From: Roseiarcus sp963816065
Lineage (GTDB): Bacteria; Pseudomonadota; Alphaproteobacteria; Rhizobiales; Beijerinckiaceae
Direction: 5' to 3'
Assembly (NCBI GenBank): GCA_963816065.1
Contig: CAWFJG010000007.1
Span: forward strand, 124,001 to 188,000
DNA: 64,000 nucleotides
This document shows positions 17,531 to 27,303 of the stretch, piece by piece (the stretch's first letter is position 1; each line of letters starts with the position of its first letter). The translations under genes and the position numbers were made by a program. The notes beneath the pieces were generated by a model that did not search any database, was not told where the DNA came from, and saw only the letters and a list, made by a program, of their open reading frames with translations.

Positions 17531-20062
17531 TTGGCACGAATCACGACGGAAATCGCCTCGGACGATCGCGGCGCGAAAAGGCTTGGCGCCTGGGCGCGAC
17601 GCTACGCCCCGCTTGCCGGAATTCCAGACGAGTTTGTCGACTCTGAGGGGCACAGCCGCCCCTACTGGCGTCGCATGTTGTCTGCGTTTGCCGCCTACGA
17701 TCCGAAAGAGATGCGGCAAAGGTTCGCCGCGGCTGATCGCCGCATTCGTAATCGCGGGCTTTCCTACCGCGTGGCGGGAGAAAAGGACGAGCGCGACTGG
17801 CCCATCGGTCGTATGCCGTTGCTGATCACCGACGCAGATTGGAGGCAGATCGTCGAAGGCGTAACTCAACGCGCGGAACTTCTTGAGCGCGTGCTTGCCG
17901 ATGTCTACGGAGCGGGCAGTTTGAATGAGAGTGGCGCGCTGCCTGCCGCGGCGATTACAGGTTCGTTGGACTATGTCGGGGCCATGCGGAACATAACTCC
18001 GCCCGGGGGCCGCTGGCTGAGACTTTTCGCCGTCGACATCGGCCGCGGCCCCGACGGAGCTTGGTGGGTGTTGGGCGACCGGACACAGGCGCCCTCAGGC
18101 GCCGGCTATGCGCTGGAGAACCGTCTGGTATTGTCCCAGGCTTTTTCAGACCTGTATTCTCAATTGAATGTTCGGCGACTTGCGCCGTTCTTCCGAGATC
18201 TCAGCGCCGGTCTGAAGTCAGCCGGTCAGCGGGCGGATCCTCGAATAGCGATCCTGAGCCCAGGTCCTCTCAGTCTCACCTATTCCGAGCAGGCCTACCT
18301 TGCCCGATATCTCGGCTTTCTCCTGGTCGAGGGCGACGACCTCGTCATGCGCGAAGGCCGGATTTTCGTCCGCACCATCGCGGGGTTGAAGCGCTGCGAC
18401 GTGATCTGGCGCCACATTGATGCCGATTGGTGCGATTCGCTGGAATTGAACGCGTCGTCACGGATCGGTGTGCCAGGAATGTTGGAAGCGATTCGCGAGC
18501 AAGGGGCGGCGGTGGAAAACATGCCGGGAACGGGCTTCCTTGAATCGCGCGCTATGCTCGCGTTCCTGCCTGCGCTCGCGCGAGGAGTTTTGGGTGAGGA
18601 TCTGCGCATGCCGAACACGGCGACTTGGTGGTGTGGGCAGCCGCAGGAGAGGGAAAGGGTTCTCGACGAGTTCCATTCGATCTCAATTGCGCCAGCGTTT
18701 TCTGCGGTCTTCCGCGATGATCTACCGGGTGTGACAGGTCGCTCCAGCGTCATCGGCGAGGAATTAACGGCGCGCGAGAGGGATCGGCTTCGCGACGCGA
18801 TCGCGATCCGCGGAATGGACTATGTCGGGCAGGAGGTCGTTCGTCTGTCGACAACACCGCGGTGGGTCGAGGACGGCCTGGAGCCGCGGCCTTTCGTCTT
18901 ACGTGTATATTGCGCCGCCACGCCAAAAGGTTGGCGCGTGATGCCAGGAGGCTTTTGCCGAATATCAGACCGGCCGGATGCGCGTGCTGTTTCGATGGGC
19001 GACGGCGTCGAGTCCGCCGACGTCTGGGTACTCGCCGAAACACCGGTCGAGGTCTCAACCTTGTTGCCAACCCCGGACGGCGTGCGCATCACCCGACTGC
19101 TCGGCAATCTGCCGAGCCGCGCTGCGGACAACCTTTTCTGGTTCGGACGCTACCTGGAGCGGGCCGAGGCGACGTTGCGGATCGTGCGATGCCTCGCAGC
19201 CCGTTCTGTGGATACGGATGCGCCGATCCGCGTCGGCCGTCGGGCTCTCGACCGCCTGATGGGCGTCTTGGTCGACTGGGGCGCTGCCGATGCAACGCTC
19301 ATCAAAGCCGGTGCCGACGCGGCCGCGGCACAAAGCCTTCGGGATTCGAACCAACACGGCTCAGCGCTCTCCCTTACGCGCGCGGCGCGTACGGCCGCGT
19401 CGGTCATCCGGGAGCGACTGACCTACAAGACTTGGGAGTTGATCGGCCGCCTGGAGAACGCGATCGACCCTGATACCGGACGCCGGTTGTCCGCGGGGGA
19501 AATCATCGACATCACGGATGAGGGGCTCACCGTGATCGCGGCCTTATCAGGACTGTTCGATGAGAATTTCAATCGCGGTGCGGGCTGGGTGTTCTACGTG
19601 ATGGGACGCTGCGTGGAACGCGGTGCAAACACATGCCGCCTGCTACGCCAGTTCGCCGGGAACGACGCGACAGAGCACACGCTCGGCGTCATGCTCGATT
19701 TGATAAACTCGCAGATCACGTACAGCTCACGTTACTTAGTCGGAGTGGCTCTTGCGCCGGTGCGCGACATGGCGCTGCTGGACCCCTTCAATCCGAGATC
19801 AGTCATCTTTCAGATCAATCGCATCAGCGAAGGCATAGCAACGCTGCCGGTGCTGCGCCGCGACGGGATCCTCGAGGAGCCGCGCAGGCTCACAACGCAG
19901 CTCCACGCCGAACTGACGACGGAGCGGGCGGAGACCCTTGACAATTCAAGAATTTTTGCGATCGAAAAGGCGATGTTGACGCTGGCGAATGCGATCGCCG
20001 CGCGATACTTCCTGCAGGGTGCCGCCCAGGGTCGAGCGGAAAAGATTACGGGTCTCGCGTGA
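17531..20062 (+). CDS. Circularly permuted ATP-grasp / alpha-E fusion protein
   Basis: 843 residues from TTG 17531; a downstream start cannot be excluded because the ribosome binding site is weak. Residues ~1-500 are a circularly permuted type 2 ATP-grasp domain (YGAGSLNESGALPAAAI, WWVLGDRTQAPSGAGYALEN, SLTYSEQAYLARYLGF, GLKRCDVIWRHIDADWCDSLEL). Residues ~515-835 are an alpha-E (DUF403) helical domain (LPSRAADNLFWFGRYLERAE). These domains are predicted to form amide bonds in a peptide-modification pathway together with a transglutaminase-like protein, encoded directly downstream with a 4-base overlap (GTGA). In many genomes the two halves are separate adjacent genes; here they are fused. Substrate unknown. 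The protein is intact. Confidence 0.9.
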   Translation: MARITTEIASDDRGAKRLGAWARRYAPLAGIPDEFVDSEGHSRPYWRRMLSAFAAYDPKEMRQRFAAADRRIRNRGLSYRVAGEKDERDWPIGRMPLLITDADWRQIVEGVTQRAELLERVLADVYGAGSLNESGALPAAAITGSLDYVGAMRNITPPGGRWLRLFAVDIGRGPDGAWWVLGDRTQAPSGAGYALENRLVLSQAFSDLYSQLNVRRLAPFFRDLSAGLKSAGQRADPRIAILSPGPLSLTYSEQAYLARYLGFLLVEGDDLVMREGRIFVRTIAGLKRCDVIWRHIDADWCDSLELNASSRIGVPGMLEAIREQGAAVENMPGTGFLESRAMLAFLPALARGVLGEDLRMPNTATWWCGQPQERERVLDEFHSISIAPAFSAVFRDDLPGVTGRSSVIGEELTARERDRLRDAIAIRGMDYVGQEVVRLSTTPRWVEDGLEPRPFVLRVYCAATPKGWRVMPGGFCRISDRPDARAVSMGDGVESADVWVLAETPVEVSTLLPTPDGVRITRLLGNLPSRAADNLFWFGRYLERAEATLRIVRCLAARSVDTDAPIRVGRRALDRLMGVLVDWGAADATLIKAGADAAAAQSLRDSNQHGSALSLTRAARTAASVIRERLTYKTWELIGRLENAIDPDTGRRLSAGEIIDITDEGLTVIAALSGLFDENFNRGAGWVFYVMGRCVERGANTCRLLRQFAGNDATEHTLGVMLDLINSQITYSSRYLVGVALAPVRDMALLDPFNPRSVIFQINRISEGIATLPVLRRDGILEEPRRLTTQLHAELTTERAETLDNSRIFAIEKAMLTLANAIAARYFLQGAAQGRAEKITGLA

Positions 20063-20928
20063 ACTACGCCATCACTCACCTCACGCGTTATATCTACGGC
20101 TCAACCGTCGAATTGACGACGGGGGCCCTGCGCCTTAAGCCGGTTTCTCGCGATAGTCAGGTTCTCGATTGGTTCATTCTCAAGACCGATCCCCCGTGTC
20201 TGCCGCCGGTGGAACGGATCGACCCATACGGCAATGTGGTCCTGAGCCTCAGGATCGAGAAGCCACACCGTGAGCTCACAGTCGAGGCTGGATCGCGCGT
20301 CGGCGTAGACCGGGCGCCGGTGCTCGAACTGTCGCCGCCGTGGGAGGCGGTCGCCGCGGAAGCGCTTGTCGTCCCGTCGATAGGCTTCGACAGTCCTGCG
20401 ATCGGACTCTACCCCTCGCGAACAGTGTCGCTCTTCAGCGAGGCAACCGACTACGCGCGCATAAGCTTCCTCTCGGGACGCCCGGTCTATGAAGCTGCGA
20501 TAGATCTGGCTCGTCGGATCCGCGCCGATTTCGTCTACGACCCCGAGGCGACGGAAGTGTCCACTCCGGCGCATGTGGCCTTCCAGCATCGTCATGGGGT
20601 TTGTCAGGACTTTGCCCATATTATGATCGCCTGTCTGCGCGGTCTCGGCCTCCCTAGCCTTTACGTTAGCGGTTACATTCGCACCGTTCCGCCGCCGGGC
20701 AAGGAACGACTATCCGGCGCCGACGCTTCGCACGCGTGGGTGTCCCTCTGGTGCGGGCGGTCGATGGGCTGGGTCGACTTCGATCCGACCAATGCGCTTG
20801 CCGTCCACAATGACCACGTCGAGGTGGCAAGGGGGCGCGACTATACCGACGCGTCACCGATCGTAAGTGTGGTTCTCTCGTCGGGGAGCCACGAGCTTGA
20901 GGTCGAAGTCGACGTCGTGCCCGTTTGA
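20059..20928 (+). CDS. Transglutaminase-like cysteine peptidase family protein
   Basis: 289 residues from GTG overlapping the stop of the ATP-grasp/alpha-E gene. N-terminal beta domain (YAITHLTRYIYGSTVEL, residues 2-90) of the type paired with bacterial transglutaminase folds. The papain-like core has a complete triad: Cys182 in HGVCQDFAH, His225 in ASHAWVS, Asp242 in DFDPTNA. No signal peptide, so cytoplasmic. Bacterial members act as proteases or acyl transferases; together with the ATP-grasp/alpha-E partner this forms a conserved cassette of predicted peptide synthesis or modification. Translational coupling supports a joint role. Confidence 0.9.
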   Translation: MNYAITHLTRYIYGSTVELTTGALRLKPVSRDSQVLDWFILKTDPPCLPPVERIDPYGNVVLSLRIEKPHRELTVEAGSRVGVDRAPVLELSPPWEAVAAEALVVPSIGFDSPAIGLYPSRTVSLFSEATDYARISFLSGRPVYEAAIDLARRIRADFVYDPEATEVSTPAHVAFQHRHGVCQDFAHIMIACLRGLGLPSLYVSGYIRTVPPPGKERLSGADASHAWVSLWCGRSMGWVDFDPTNALAVHNDHVEVARGRDYTDASPIVSVVLSSGSHELEVEVDVVPV

Positions 20929-20996
20929 GCCGTCGCCGCTAGCGGCGCGTGCGAGGACGTGCTTAAAGGCCGAGGCGTCACGATGGATCCCGGACT

Positions 20997-22427
20997 ATGG
21001 CTGAACATTCCATCCCCCATTTCCACAATGATTCAGGTGTCCCGACGATCAAGGTTCGGGTGAAGGAGTTCATGTGCACCGGCGCGAAGCCGCCGTTCGA
21101 CCATCCGCATATCTTTGTTGAGATGGGATCGGACAGCGAGGCGATCTGTTCTTATTGCTCGACTCGCTTCGTTTACGACGGGACATTGAGCGCAATCTGC
21201 GCTCCCTTGGAGTGCGAGCTGCGACATGGCGGAAGTAATGAGGTTCGCGTGCGCGCCATCATCGCCGGCGCCGGCATTGGCGGTCTGGCGGCGGCACTCG
21301 CTCTGTCTCGGGCAGGCTTCGACGCGACGGCCTACGAGCGGGCCGCGGCGCTTGAGGAATATGGTGCAGGGTTACAACTCACTCCGAACGCCACCCGGAT
21401 TCTGGCCCGTCTTGGTGCGCTCGATGAACTGCGAGAAGCAGCTATGGCGCCCGACTCTGTCGTCGCGTTGAGAGGATCGGACGACTCGAAGCTCATGCGC
21501 CTTTCGCTCAAGGACGCCGAGCGGCGTTGGGGAGCGCCCTATCTGGCCCTTCACCGGGCCGATCTGCAGCAGGCTCTGGCGCAAGTGGCAAAGCGCCACG
21601 ACAAGATCCGCGTCAACCTAGGATCGACCGTCGCAAGAGCCGCCACTCAGGGCGCCGAAGCCGTCGTCGATATGATGCAAGGCGATGCGACGACAGAATA
21701 CCTCGCCGACCTCGTGATTGGCGCGGACGGCCTCCGATCACGGGTCCGCCAGAGTTTCGCCTCGGAAGCGACCGACGGTCAAACCTTTACGGGACGCGTC
21801 GCGTTTCGTGCCACCATTCCAGCCACGCTTGTCGATCCAGATTGGACGAAGGCCCGCATCGTGCTGCGCCTTGGACCAAACGCCCATCTCGTGCACTACC
21901 CGCTCCGCAGAGCCTCGATTGTCAATGTCGTCGCGGTAATTGAGGACAATTGGCGCGGCGGCGAAACGGAGCACCCGTGGGACGCAGTCGCCGACCGCCC
22001 CGTCCTCGAGCGCGCCTTCACGGGTTGGTCGGCCTCGACGCGCGAACTACTTGCCGCTGCGACCAACTGGCGCGCGTGGCCGCTATACGTACGCCCGGCG
22101 CTCGGTTCCTTCGCGCTTGGCCGCGTCGCGTTGGTTGGTGACGCCGCTCATCCTATGGTCCCATTCCTGGCGCAAGGCGCGGCGCAGGCGATCGAAGACG
22201 CGGGCGCGCTGGGAACAGCACTGTCGCAAACGGACGACATCCCTCAGGCGCTGGCAGCTTATTCGCGGGCTAGAGTCGCCCGCGCTACGCGCGTTCAGAC
22301 CGAGGCGTTGCGGCAGGGCCGGATCTATCACCTCAAGGGTCCGATGGCGGTTGCGCGCGACGCCACGATGCGCCTTCTGGGCCCCCGGCGGCTCAGCGCC
22401 CGCTACGACTGGCTTTACGGCGCCTGA
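20997..22427 (+). CDS. Zinc-finger (NDUFS6-like) module fused to FAD-dependent monooxygenase
   Basis: 476 residues in one frame, apparently two proteins. Residues 1-75 match the small zf-CHCC family: IPHFHND, Cys27, HPH at 36-38, CSYC at 51-54 (one zinc site), a family usually ending near residue 80. From about residue 85 (possible internal GTG at 21249) follows a class A flavin monooxygenase: GAGIGG at 91-96 (FAD dinucleotide fold), GADG at 242-245, GDAAHP at 381-386. This is the salicylate/3-hydroxybenzoate hydroxylase type, using NAD(P)H and O2 to hydroxylate aromatic substrates. The linker contains ATG and GTG codons and a TAATGAG just out of frame, so a one-base error joining two genes is plausible. 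A benE-like benzoate transporter gene converges from the right, consistent with aromatic substrates. Confidence 0.8.
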   Translation: MAEHSIPHFHNDSGVPTIKVRVKEFMCTGAKPPFDHPHIFVEMGSDSEAICSYCSTRFVYDGTLSAICAPLECELRHGGSNEVRVRAIIAGAGIGGLAAALALSRAGFDATAYERAAALEEYGAGLQLTPNATRILARLGALDELREAAMAPDSVVALRGSDDSKLMRLSLKDAERRWGAPYLALHRADLQQALAQVAKRHDKIRVNLGSTVARAATQGAEAVVDMMQGDATTEYLADLVIGADGLRSRVRQSFASEATDGQTFTGRVAFRATIPATLVDPDWTKARIVLRLGPNAHLVHYPLRRASIVNVVAVIEDNWRGGETEHPWDAVADRPVLERAFTGWSASTRELLAAATNWRAWPLYVRPALGSFALGRVALVGDAAHPMVPFLAQGAAQAIEDAGALGTALSQTDDIPQALAAYSRARVARATRVQTEALRQGRIYHLKGPMAVARDATMRLLGPRRLSARYDWLYGA

Positions 22428-23594
22428 CGGTTGGAGGACGCGCCAGCCCGGGTGAGCGCCATCACCGCGCCGCCGGCCACGAGTCCCCAGAAGGCGCCGC
22501 CGATCCCGTAGATGGTCACGCCCGAAGCCGTAACCAGAAACGCCACCAAGGCAGCCTCGCGTCTCTTGCTGTCGGCCAGCGCGTTGTGGAGCGCCGAGCC
22601 GAACGGACTGAGCAAGGCGAGGCCTGCGACCGCTTCGACCAGGATCGGCGCGCCGGACGCAAAGGCGGTCACTGCCCCGGCGAAGAGCCCGAATACGATC
22701 GAGACCGCTCCCGCGGTCGCGGCCGCGATCCAGCGTTTGCCGGCGTCCGGGGACGCGTCGGGGGACGCGCACAAAGCCGCGACGATAGAGCTCAAGTTCA
22801 CCGCATGGCCGCCGAACGGAGAGCACGCGAGGCTGAACGCGCCGGTCGTCCAGACGAGCCGTCCAGGATCCGGGCGGAAACCGTAGGCGCCAAGGACCGC
22901 TAGCCCCGGAAGGTTCTGCGACGCCATCGTGACGATGAATAGCGGGAGGGCGACCCCCACGATCGCCTGGAGTGAAAAGGTCGGCGCGACAATTTCTGGG
23001 CGCGGCATGATCGTCTGCAGATCGAAGCCCGCGAGCAGACCGCTCGCGGCGATCACGAGTCCGGCGACGAGCGTCGCGATCGGCGTAGCGTAGATGCGCT
23101 TCCATCGTGAGACCACTAGCCATGACGAGCACAATCAGCGTCGCCCCGATTGGGGCCTCGACCAGCGCGGCGATCAGTTTCAGGCAGAGGCCGAACAGGA
23201 CCCCGGCAAGCATCGCGTTGGCGAGCGGATCAGGGATGGCCGCGATGAGGCGCCCGAAGGGCCGGATGAGCCCTGCCGCAATCAGGAGAATCCCGACTAC
23301 GACGAAGGCACCGACGGCAGCGGAGAATCCTCCTGGTGTCGGCCCTGTCGCCGCCAGGAGCGCAGCGCCGGGCGTCGACCAGGCGACAAACACCGGCATG
23401 CGCAAGCCGATGCTGAGAACAATACCCGCGACCCCCATTGCGACCGACAAAGCCATTAGACCTGACGCAGCCTGAGCATCCGTAGCGCCCACCGCCGCGA
23501 GACCCTTGAGAACGACCGCGAAAGACGAGGCAAACCCGACAAAGGCGGCGACGACGCCCGCCGTGATCGGTTGCGAATCGGTTCGTGAAAGCAT
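22415..23594 (-). pseudogene. benE: BenE-family benzoate/H+ symporter, one frameshift
   Basis: Starts MLSRTDSQPITAGVVAAFVG at 23594 and reads as a polytopic membrane protein (VVGILLIAAGLIRPFGRLIA, PDPLANAMLAGVLFGLC). Near 23100, after LVMASGLTM, the frame changes to KRIYATPIATLVAGLVI and continues to TAA at 22415-22417. Joined, it is about 390 residues with 11-12 membrane segments, the usual BenE length. Conserved features seen: NLPGLAVLG, ACSPFGGHAVNLSSIVAALC. Imports benzoate with protons across the inner membrane. Convergent with the flavin monooxygenase gene, overlapping by 13 bases. A single indel in an otherwise perfect gene suggests a sequencing error or very recent inactivation. Confidence 0.8.
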
Positions 23595-23685
23595 TGGAGT
23601 CAGCCTGATCAGGTCGAAACGACTTAGCTTACGAAAGCAAGACCCGGCAAGAAACACGCGGCGAGCAGGCGGCGAGAGCTGCCCC

Positions 23686-24421
23686 TCAGTGCAGTATCTG
23701 CCGCAGGAAGAGCTTCGTCCGCTCATGCTGCGGATGATCGAAGAACGGTTTAGGCGCGTTGATCTCTACGATCTCGCCGTTGTCCATGAACACGACCCGA
23801 TCCGCGATCTGACGCGCAAATCCCATCTCGTGCGTGACGACGACCATGGTCATGCCGTCTCGGGCGAGTGCGGTCATGGTTTCCAGCACCTCTTTGACCA
23901 TCTCGGGGTCGAGCGCGGAAGTCGGCTCGTCAAACAGCATGATTTTCGGATTCATGCAGAGCGCGCGGGCGATGGCGACCCGCTGCTGCTGGCCGCCGGA
24001 AAGTTGACCCGGATATTTCTCCGCCTGCTCGGGAATCTTTGACCCGGGCGAGCAACGTCATCGCCAGCGCTTCGGCGTCCCGCTTCGGCATATGGCGCAC
24101 CCATATCGGCGCGAGCGTGCAATTTTCGAGAACTGTCAGATGCGGAAAGAGGTTGAAGCTCTGGAACACCATCCCGACCTCGCGGCGCACCTCGTCGATG
24201 CGCTTGACGTCTGGTGTGAGTTCCACGCCGTCGACAACGATGGACCCGCGCTGATGCTCCTCGAGCCGATTGACACAGCGAATGAGTGTTGACTTGCCCG
24301 AACCAGAGGGGCCGCAAACGACGATGCGCTCGCCGCGCAGGACGGTCAGATTGATGTTGCGCAGCGCGTGAAAAACGCCGTACCACTTGTGGACGCCGAT
24401 GAACTCGACCGAAGCAGTCAC
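23686..24421 (-). pseudogene. aapP: Amino-acid ABC transporter ATP-binding protein (AapP-like), one frameshift
   Basis: Starts MTASVEFIGVHKWYGVFHAL. Walker A GPSGSGKST at 37-45 and Q-loop Gln87 (MVFQSFN) are in the first frame. Near 24035-24045 (in GCCCGGGTCAAAG) the frame shifts, after which PGQLSGGQQQRVAIARALC (ABC signature), Walker B LFDEPTSALDP and switch His in VVTHEMGF follow, ending at 23686. Joined length about 245 residues, normal for the polar amino-acid (AapP/GlnQ) type. It energises uptake with the two permeases just upstream. The single-base break in a highly conserved gene suggests a base-call indel. Confidence 0.85.
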
Positions 24422-24439
24422 TTTCGATCGCTAACCGGC

Positions 24440-25576
24440 TCACAGCCTGTGTCCCTGGGCGAGCGTGCGCTCGACATAGCCGCCAAAGCGAGCCATCCCG
24501 TAACAGAAGACGAAGTAGAACAACGCCGCGAAGGCGTAGCCGGTCGCCATGGTGGACGGCCCGCTCCATGACGGATCCTTGAAGGCGTTGTTCATGGCTT
24601 CGAGGAAGTCCGTGACGCCGACGATCGACACCAGCGTCGTGTCCATAAACAATCCGATGAAATTGTTGAGGATCCCGGGAATGACCATCGTCAGCGCCTG
24701 AGGCAGGATCACGAGCGCCATCATTCGCGAATAGGTCAGTCCGAGCGCCATCGCTGCTTCATATTGGCCGCGGCCGAGCAGTTGGAGGGCGCCCCGGACT
24801 TCCTCCGCCATGTAGGCGGCGGAGAAAAGCGCCATACCGATCAGTGGCCTCAGAAACCGGTCGGGCGTCCAGGCGCTGCTAGCGAAGAGCGGCAGCATCG
24901 TGTTCGCCATGAACAGGACGGTGATAAATGGCACGCCTCGGACGAACTCGATGAACAGCACACTCGCCAGTCGCACGACAGGCAATCGCGAGCGCCGGCC
25001 GAGCGCGAGCAGAACGCCTAGGGGCAGCGAGAAGACGATGGCGACTAACGCGGTCAGCAGCGAAACGAGGATGCCCCCCCAGAGGAGCGTGTCGACAACG
25101 GGCAAACCTAACGTGGGCGACCCGCGCAACAGAATGAAAACGACGACCGGATAGACGACGAAGAACAGAAGCGCGCCGAGCGTCCGCTTCGGCGCCGAAG
25201 GCCAGAGAAGCCAGGCGATCAGCAATGCGCCCATCGCCTCGACGGCGTCCGCCCGCCAGCGCTGAGCAATCGGATAGGAGCCGAAGCGGAGATAGGCGAG
25301 CTTGGCGCCGATGAACGCCCAGCAGGCTCCATCCTGATGCTCGCGGCACAGGGCGCCGTCCGGCGCGCTCCAGACCGCGTTCACGGTCGCCCAGCGGACG
25401 AGTGGCGGTAGGAGCCACAACGCAAGCGCAATGAAAGCCACCGTCGTCAGGATGGAGGCGAGCGAAGAGAAGAGATTCGTCCGCGCCCATGCGAGCGCCC
25501 CAGCGCCGAAAATCGGCGGCGGATCGACGGGCTCCGGCCGCTCGCGGACGTAGGAGACTGCGTCCGTCAATCTCAA
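24440..25576 (-). CDS. aapM: General L-amino-acid ABC transporter permease AapM
   Basis: 378 residues. Long AapM-type N-terminus with a soluble/membrane extension and a periplasmic loop (WSAPDGALCREHQDGACWAF), then the BPD_transp_1 permease core from about residue 170 (LALGRRSRLPVVRLASVLFI, EFVRGVPFITVLFMAN). The EAA-type coupling loop is around YEAAMALGLTYSRMM near residue 300. Transports polar and other L-amino acids across the inner membrane with AapQ, AapP and a periplasmic AapJ. Overlaps aapQ by 4 bases and precedes aapP by 18 bases: one operon. Confidence 0.9.
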   Translation of the reverse strand: MRLTDAVSYVRERPEPVDPPPIFGAGALAWARTNLFSSLASILTTVAFIALALWLLPPLVRWATVNAVWSAPDGALCREHQDGACWAFIGAKLAYLRFGSYPIAQRWRADAVEAMGALLIAWLLWPSAPKRTLGALLFFVVYPVVVFILLRGSPTLGLPVVDTLLWGGILVSLLTALVAIVFSLPLGVLLALGRRSRLPVVRLASVLFIEFVRGVPFITVLFMANTMLPLFASSAWTPDRFLRPLIGMALFSAAYMAEEVRGALQLLGRGQYEAAMALGLTYSRMMALVILPQALTMVIPGILNNFIGLFMDTTLVSIVGVTDFLEAMNNAFKDPSWSGPSTMATGYAFAALFYFVFCYGMARFGGYVERTLAQGHRL

Positions 25577-26730
25577 CGCTCCTTCAACGCGAAGCGCGCA
25601 TTGTAGGCGTTCAGCGCGACAGCCACAGCGATGGAGATCGTCAGATAGACGGCCATGGTGATCGCCATCACCTGGACCGCCGCCTGCGTCTGGTTGAGCA
25701 CCGTTCCGGCGAAAATCTGGACGAGGTCCGGATAGCCGACAAACACCGCGAGTGAGGAGTTCTTCACGAGATTGAGATATTGCGAGGTGAGCGGCGGAAC
25801 GATGAGCCGCATTGCCTGCGGGATGACCACCAATTTATTCGCCAGCCCTGGATGCAGGCCGAGCGCCGCAGCCGCCTCGACCTGCCCTCGCGCCACGGCC
25901 TGAACGCCCGCCCGGACAATTTCGGCGATGAAAGCGGCGGTGAAGGTGACGAGACCGAACGCCAGCGCGGCGAATTCCGGAATCACCGGAACGCCCCCCT
26001 TCAGGTTGAAGCCGGAGAGCCTGGCCACATCAAGCGCGAACGGAGGCCCAGCGATCGCGACCGCAATCGCCGGTAGTCCGATGACGAGGCCCGCGGCTAC
26101 GCGGCCGACGGGCGCCTGTGCGCCGGTCAAGTCCTGCCGACGCCGCGCCCAATGTCGAAAGACGATCGCCGCAACGACGGCTGCGGTCACCGCGGCGACG
26201 AATCCCCAGGCGCCGGCGAGCGGAACCGGCACCGGGAGGAACAACCCTCGATTGTTGAGAAAAATCCAATCGCCGAGAGACAACGACTGGCGCGGTCCAG
26301 GCAGCGATTTGAGGACGGCGTTATACCAGAACAGCAATTGCAGTAAAAGCGGTGTATTACGCAAGGCAGTAGTGTAAAGCAGGGCGGCCCGCGACAAAAG
26401 CCAGTTCGGCGACAGGCGGGCCACTCCGACGGCGAAGCCAAGCAGCGTCGCCAACGGAGTGCCGACCGCCGCGACAAGCAGCGTGTTCACCAGACCAACC
26501 CAAAAGGCCCGTCCGTAGTTCGACGTGGTCGAATACGGGATCAGGTGCAGGTTAATGTCAAAACCGGAGACCTCGTTCCAGAAGCCGAAACCCATCGGAA
26601 TGCCGCGGGCCACCATATTCACATAGGCATTGTAGGCGCCGCGGATCAGCAGGGTGCCCAGAACCACAATCAGCAGCCCCTGATATAACAGCCCCCGTAC
26701 CCGCGGATCGTTGAACAGCATTGCGTTCAC
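25573..26730 (-). CDS. aapQ: General L-amino-acid ABC transporter permease AapQ
   Basis: 385 residues. N-terminal FNDPRVRGLLYQGLLI with membrane segments, the AapQ-type insertion between TM segments (NNRGLFLPVPVPLAGAWGF), and permease core FIAEIVRAGVQAVARGQVEA followed by the coupling loop AAALGLHPGLANKLVVIPQA. First visible gene of the aapQMP operon. In the usual aapJQMP order the solute-binding protein gene aapJ precedes aapQ, but only 177 bases of non-coding DNA separate aapQ from sufT here, so the binding protein must be encoded elsewhere or lost. Confidence 0.9.
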   Translation of the reverse strand: MNAMLFNDPRVRGLLYQGLLIVVLGTLLIRGAYNAYVNMVARGIPMGFGFWNEVSGFDINLHLIPYSTTSNYGRAFWVGLVNTLLVAAVGTPLATLLGFAVGVARLSPNWLLSRAALLYTTALRNTPLLLQLLFWYNAVLKSLPGPRQSLSLGDWIFLNNRGLFLPVPVPLAGAWGFVAAVTAAVVAAIVFRHWARRRQDLTGAQAPVGRVAAGLVIGLPAIAVAIAGPPFALDVARLSGFNLKGGVPVIPEFAALAFGLVTFTAAFIAEIVRAGVQAVARGQVEAAAALGLHPGLANKLVVIPQAMRLIVPPLTSQYLNLVKNSSLAVFVGYPDLVQIFAGTVLNQTQAAVQVMAITMAVYLTISIAVAVALNAYNARFALKER

Positions 26731-26907
26731 GGTCTCTCTCTGTCCGACAGCTCAAATCGTTTTCCGATGCTGACGGACCCGGCCGCCACACGCAAGCCAA
26801 AGAGTTCCGAGACACGCGAATGGCGGCCGCAAGCCATTGAGATAGTTCGAAATCGACTTCGAAAGTGGAACGAGCGCTCCGACGCTCCCGAGACTGGTCC
26901 GGTCAAA

Positions 26908-27291
26908 TTACCACATGTCGAGGGCGACGCGCGCTTCCTCGGACATACGGCTCTGATCCCATGGCGGGTCGAAAACCATGTTCACCTTGACGCCCGCTAC
27001 GCCTGGCACGACGCCGACAGCATTTTCCACCCAGGACGGCATTTCGCCGGCGACCGGACAGGCCGGCGCAGTCAACGTCATGTCGATCGTGACGAACCGG
27101 CCGTCGTCAATGTCGACGTTGTAGATGAGACCAAGTTCGTAGATATCAGCCGGAATCTCCGGATCGTAGACTGTCTTGAGCGCCGAGACGATCGAACCTG
27201 TCAGCGCCTGCAGTTCCTCCGCCGCCATCTGCGAGGGGGGCTTCAGAACCGCCGACGGGTGCGCAGCGGTGGCGGAGGGCGCATCGGTCAT
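26908..27291 (-). CDS. sufT: SUF-associated MIP18-family protein SufT
   Basis: 127 residues, DUF59/MIP18 fold: VYDPEIPADIYELGLIYNVD (40-60) and MTLTAPACPVAGEMP (71-85) with the conserved Cys78 reported as important in Fe-S carrier members. The N-terminal ~25 residues are low complexity. SufT helps mature Fe-S proteins. It is the last gene of the sufBCDS-sufT run, 12 bases after sufS, and has the standard placement for alphaproteobacteria. There is no hairpin with a T tract in the 177 bases that follow. Confidence 0.93.
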   Translation of the reverse strand: MTDAPSATAAHPSAVLKPPSQMAAEELQALTGSIVSALKTVYDPEIPADIYELGLIYNVDIDDGRFVTIDMTLTAPACPVAGEMPSWVENAVGVVPGVAGVKVNMVFDPPWDQSRMSEEARVALDMW

Positions 27292-27303
27292 CCTGCGTTC
27301 TCC

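Noticed and set aside
22083..23100. Continuation of the 547-residue minus-strand ORF past the benE break
   Set aside because: After ~23100 its translation is Arg/Gly-rich; the membrane protein sense continues in the neighbouring frame instead.
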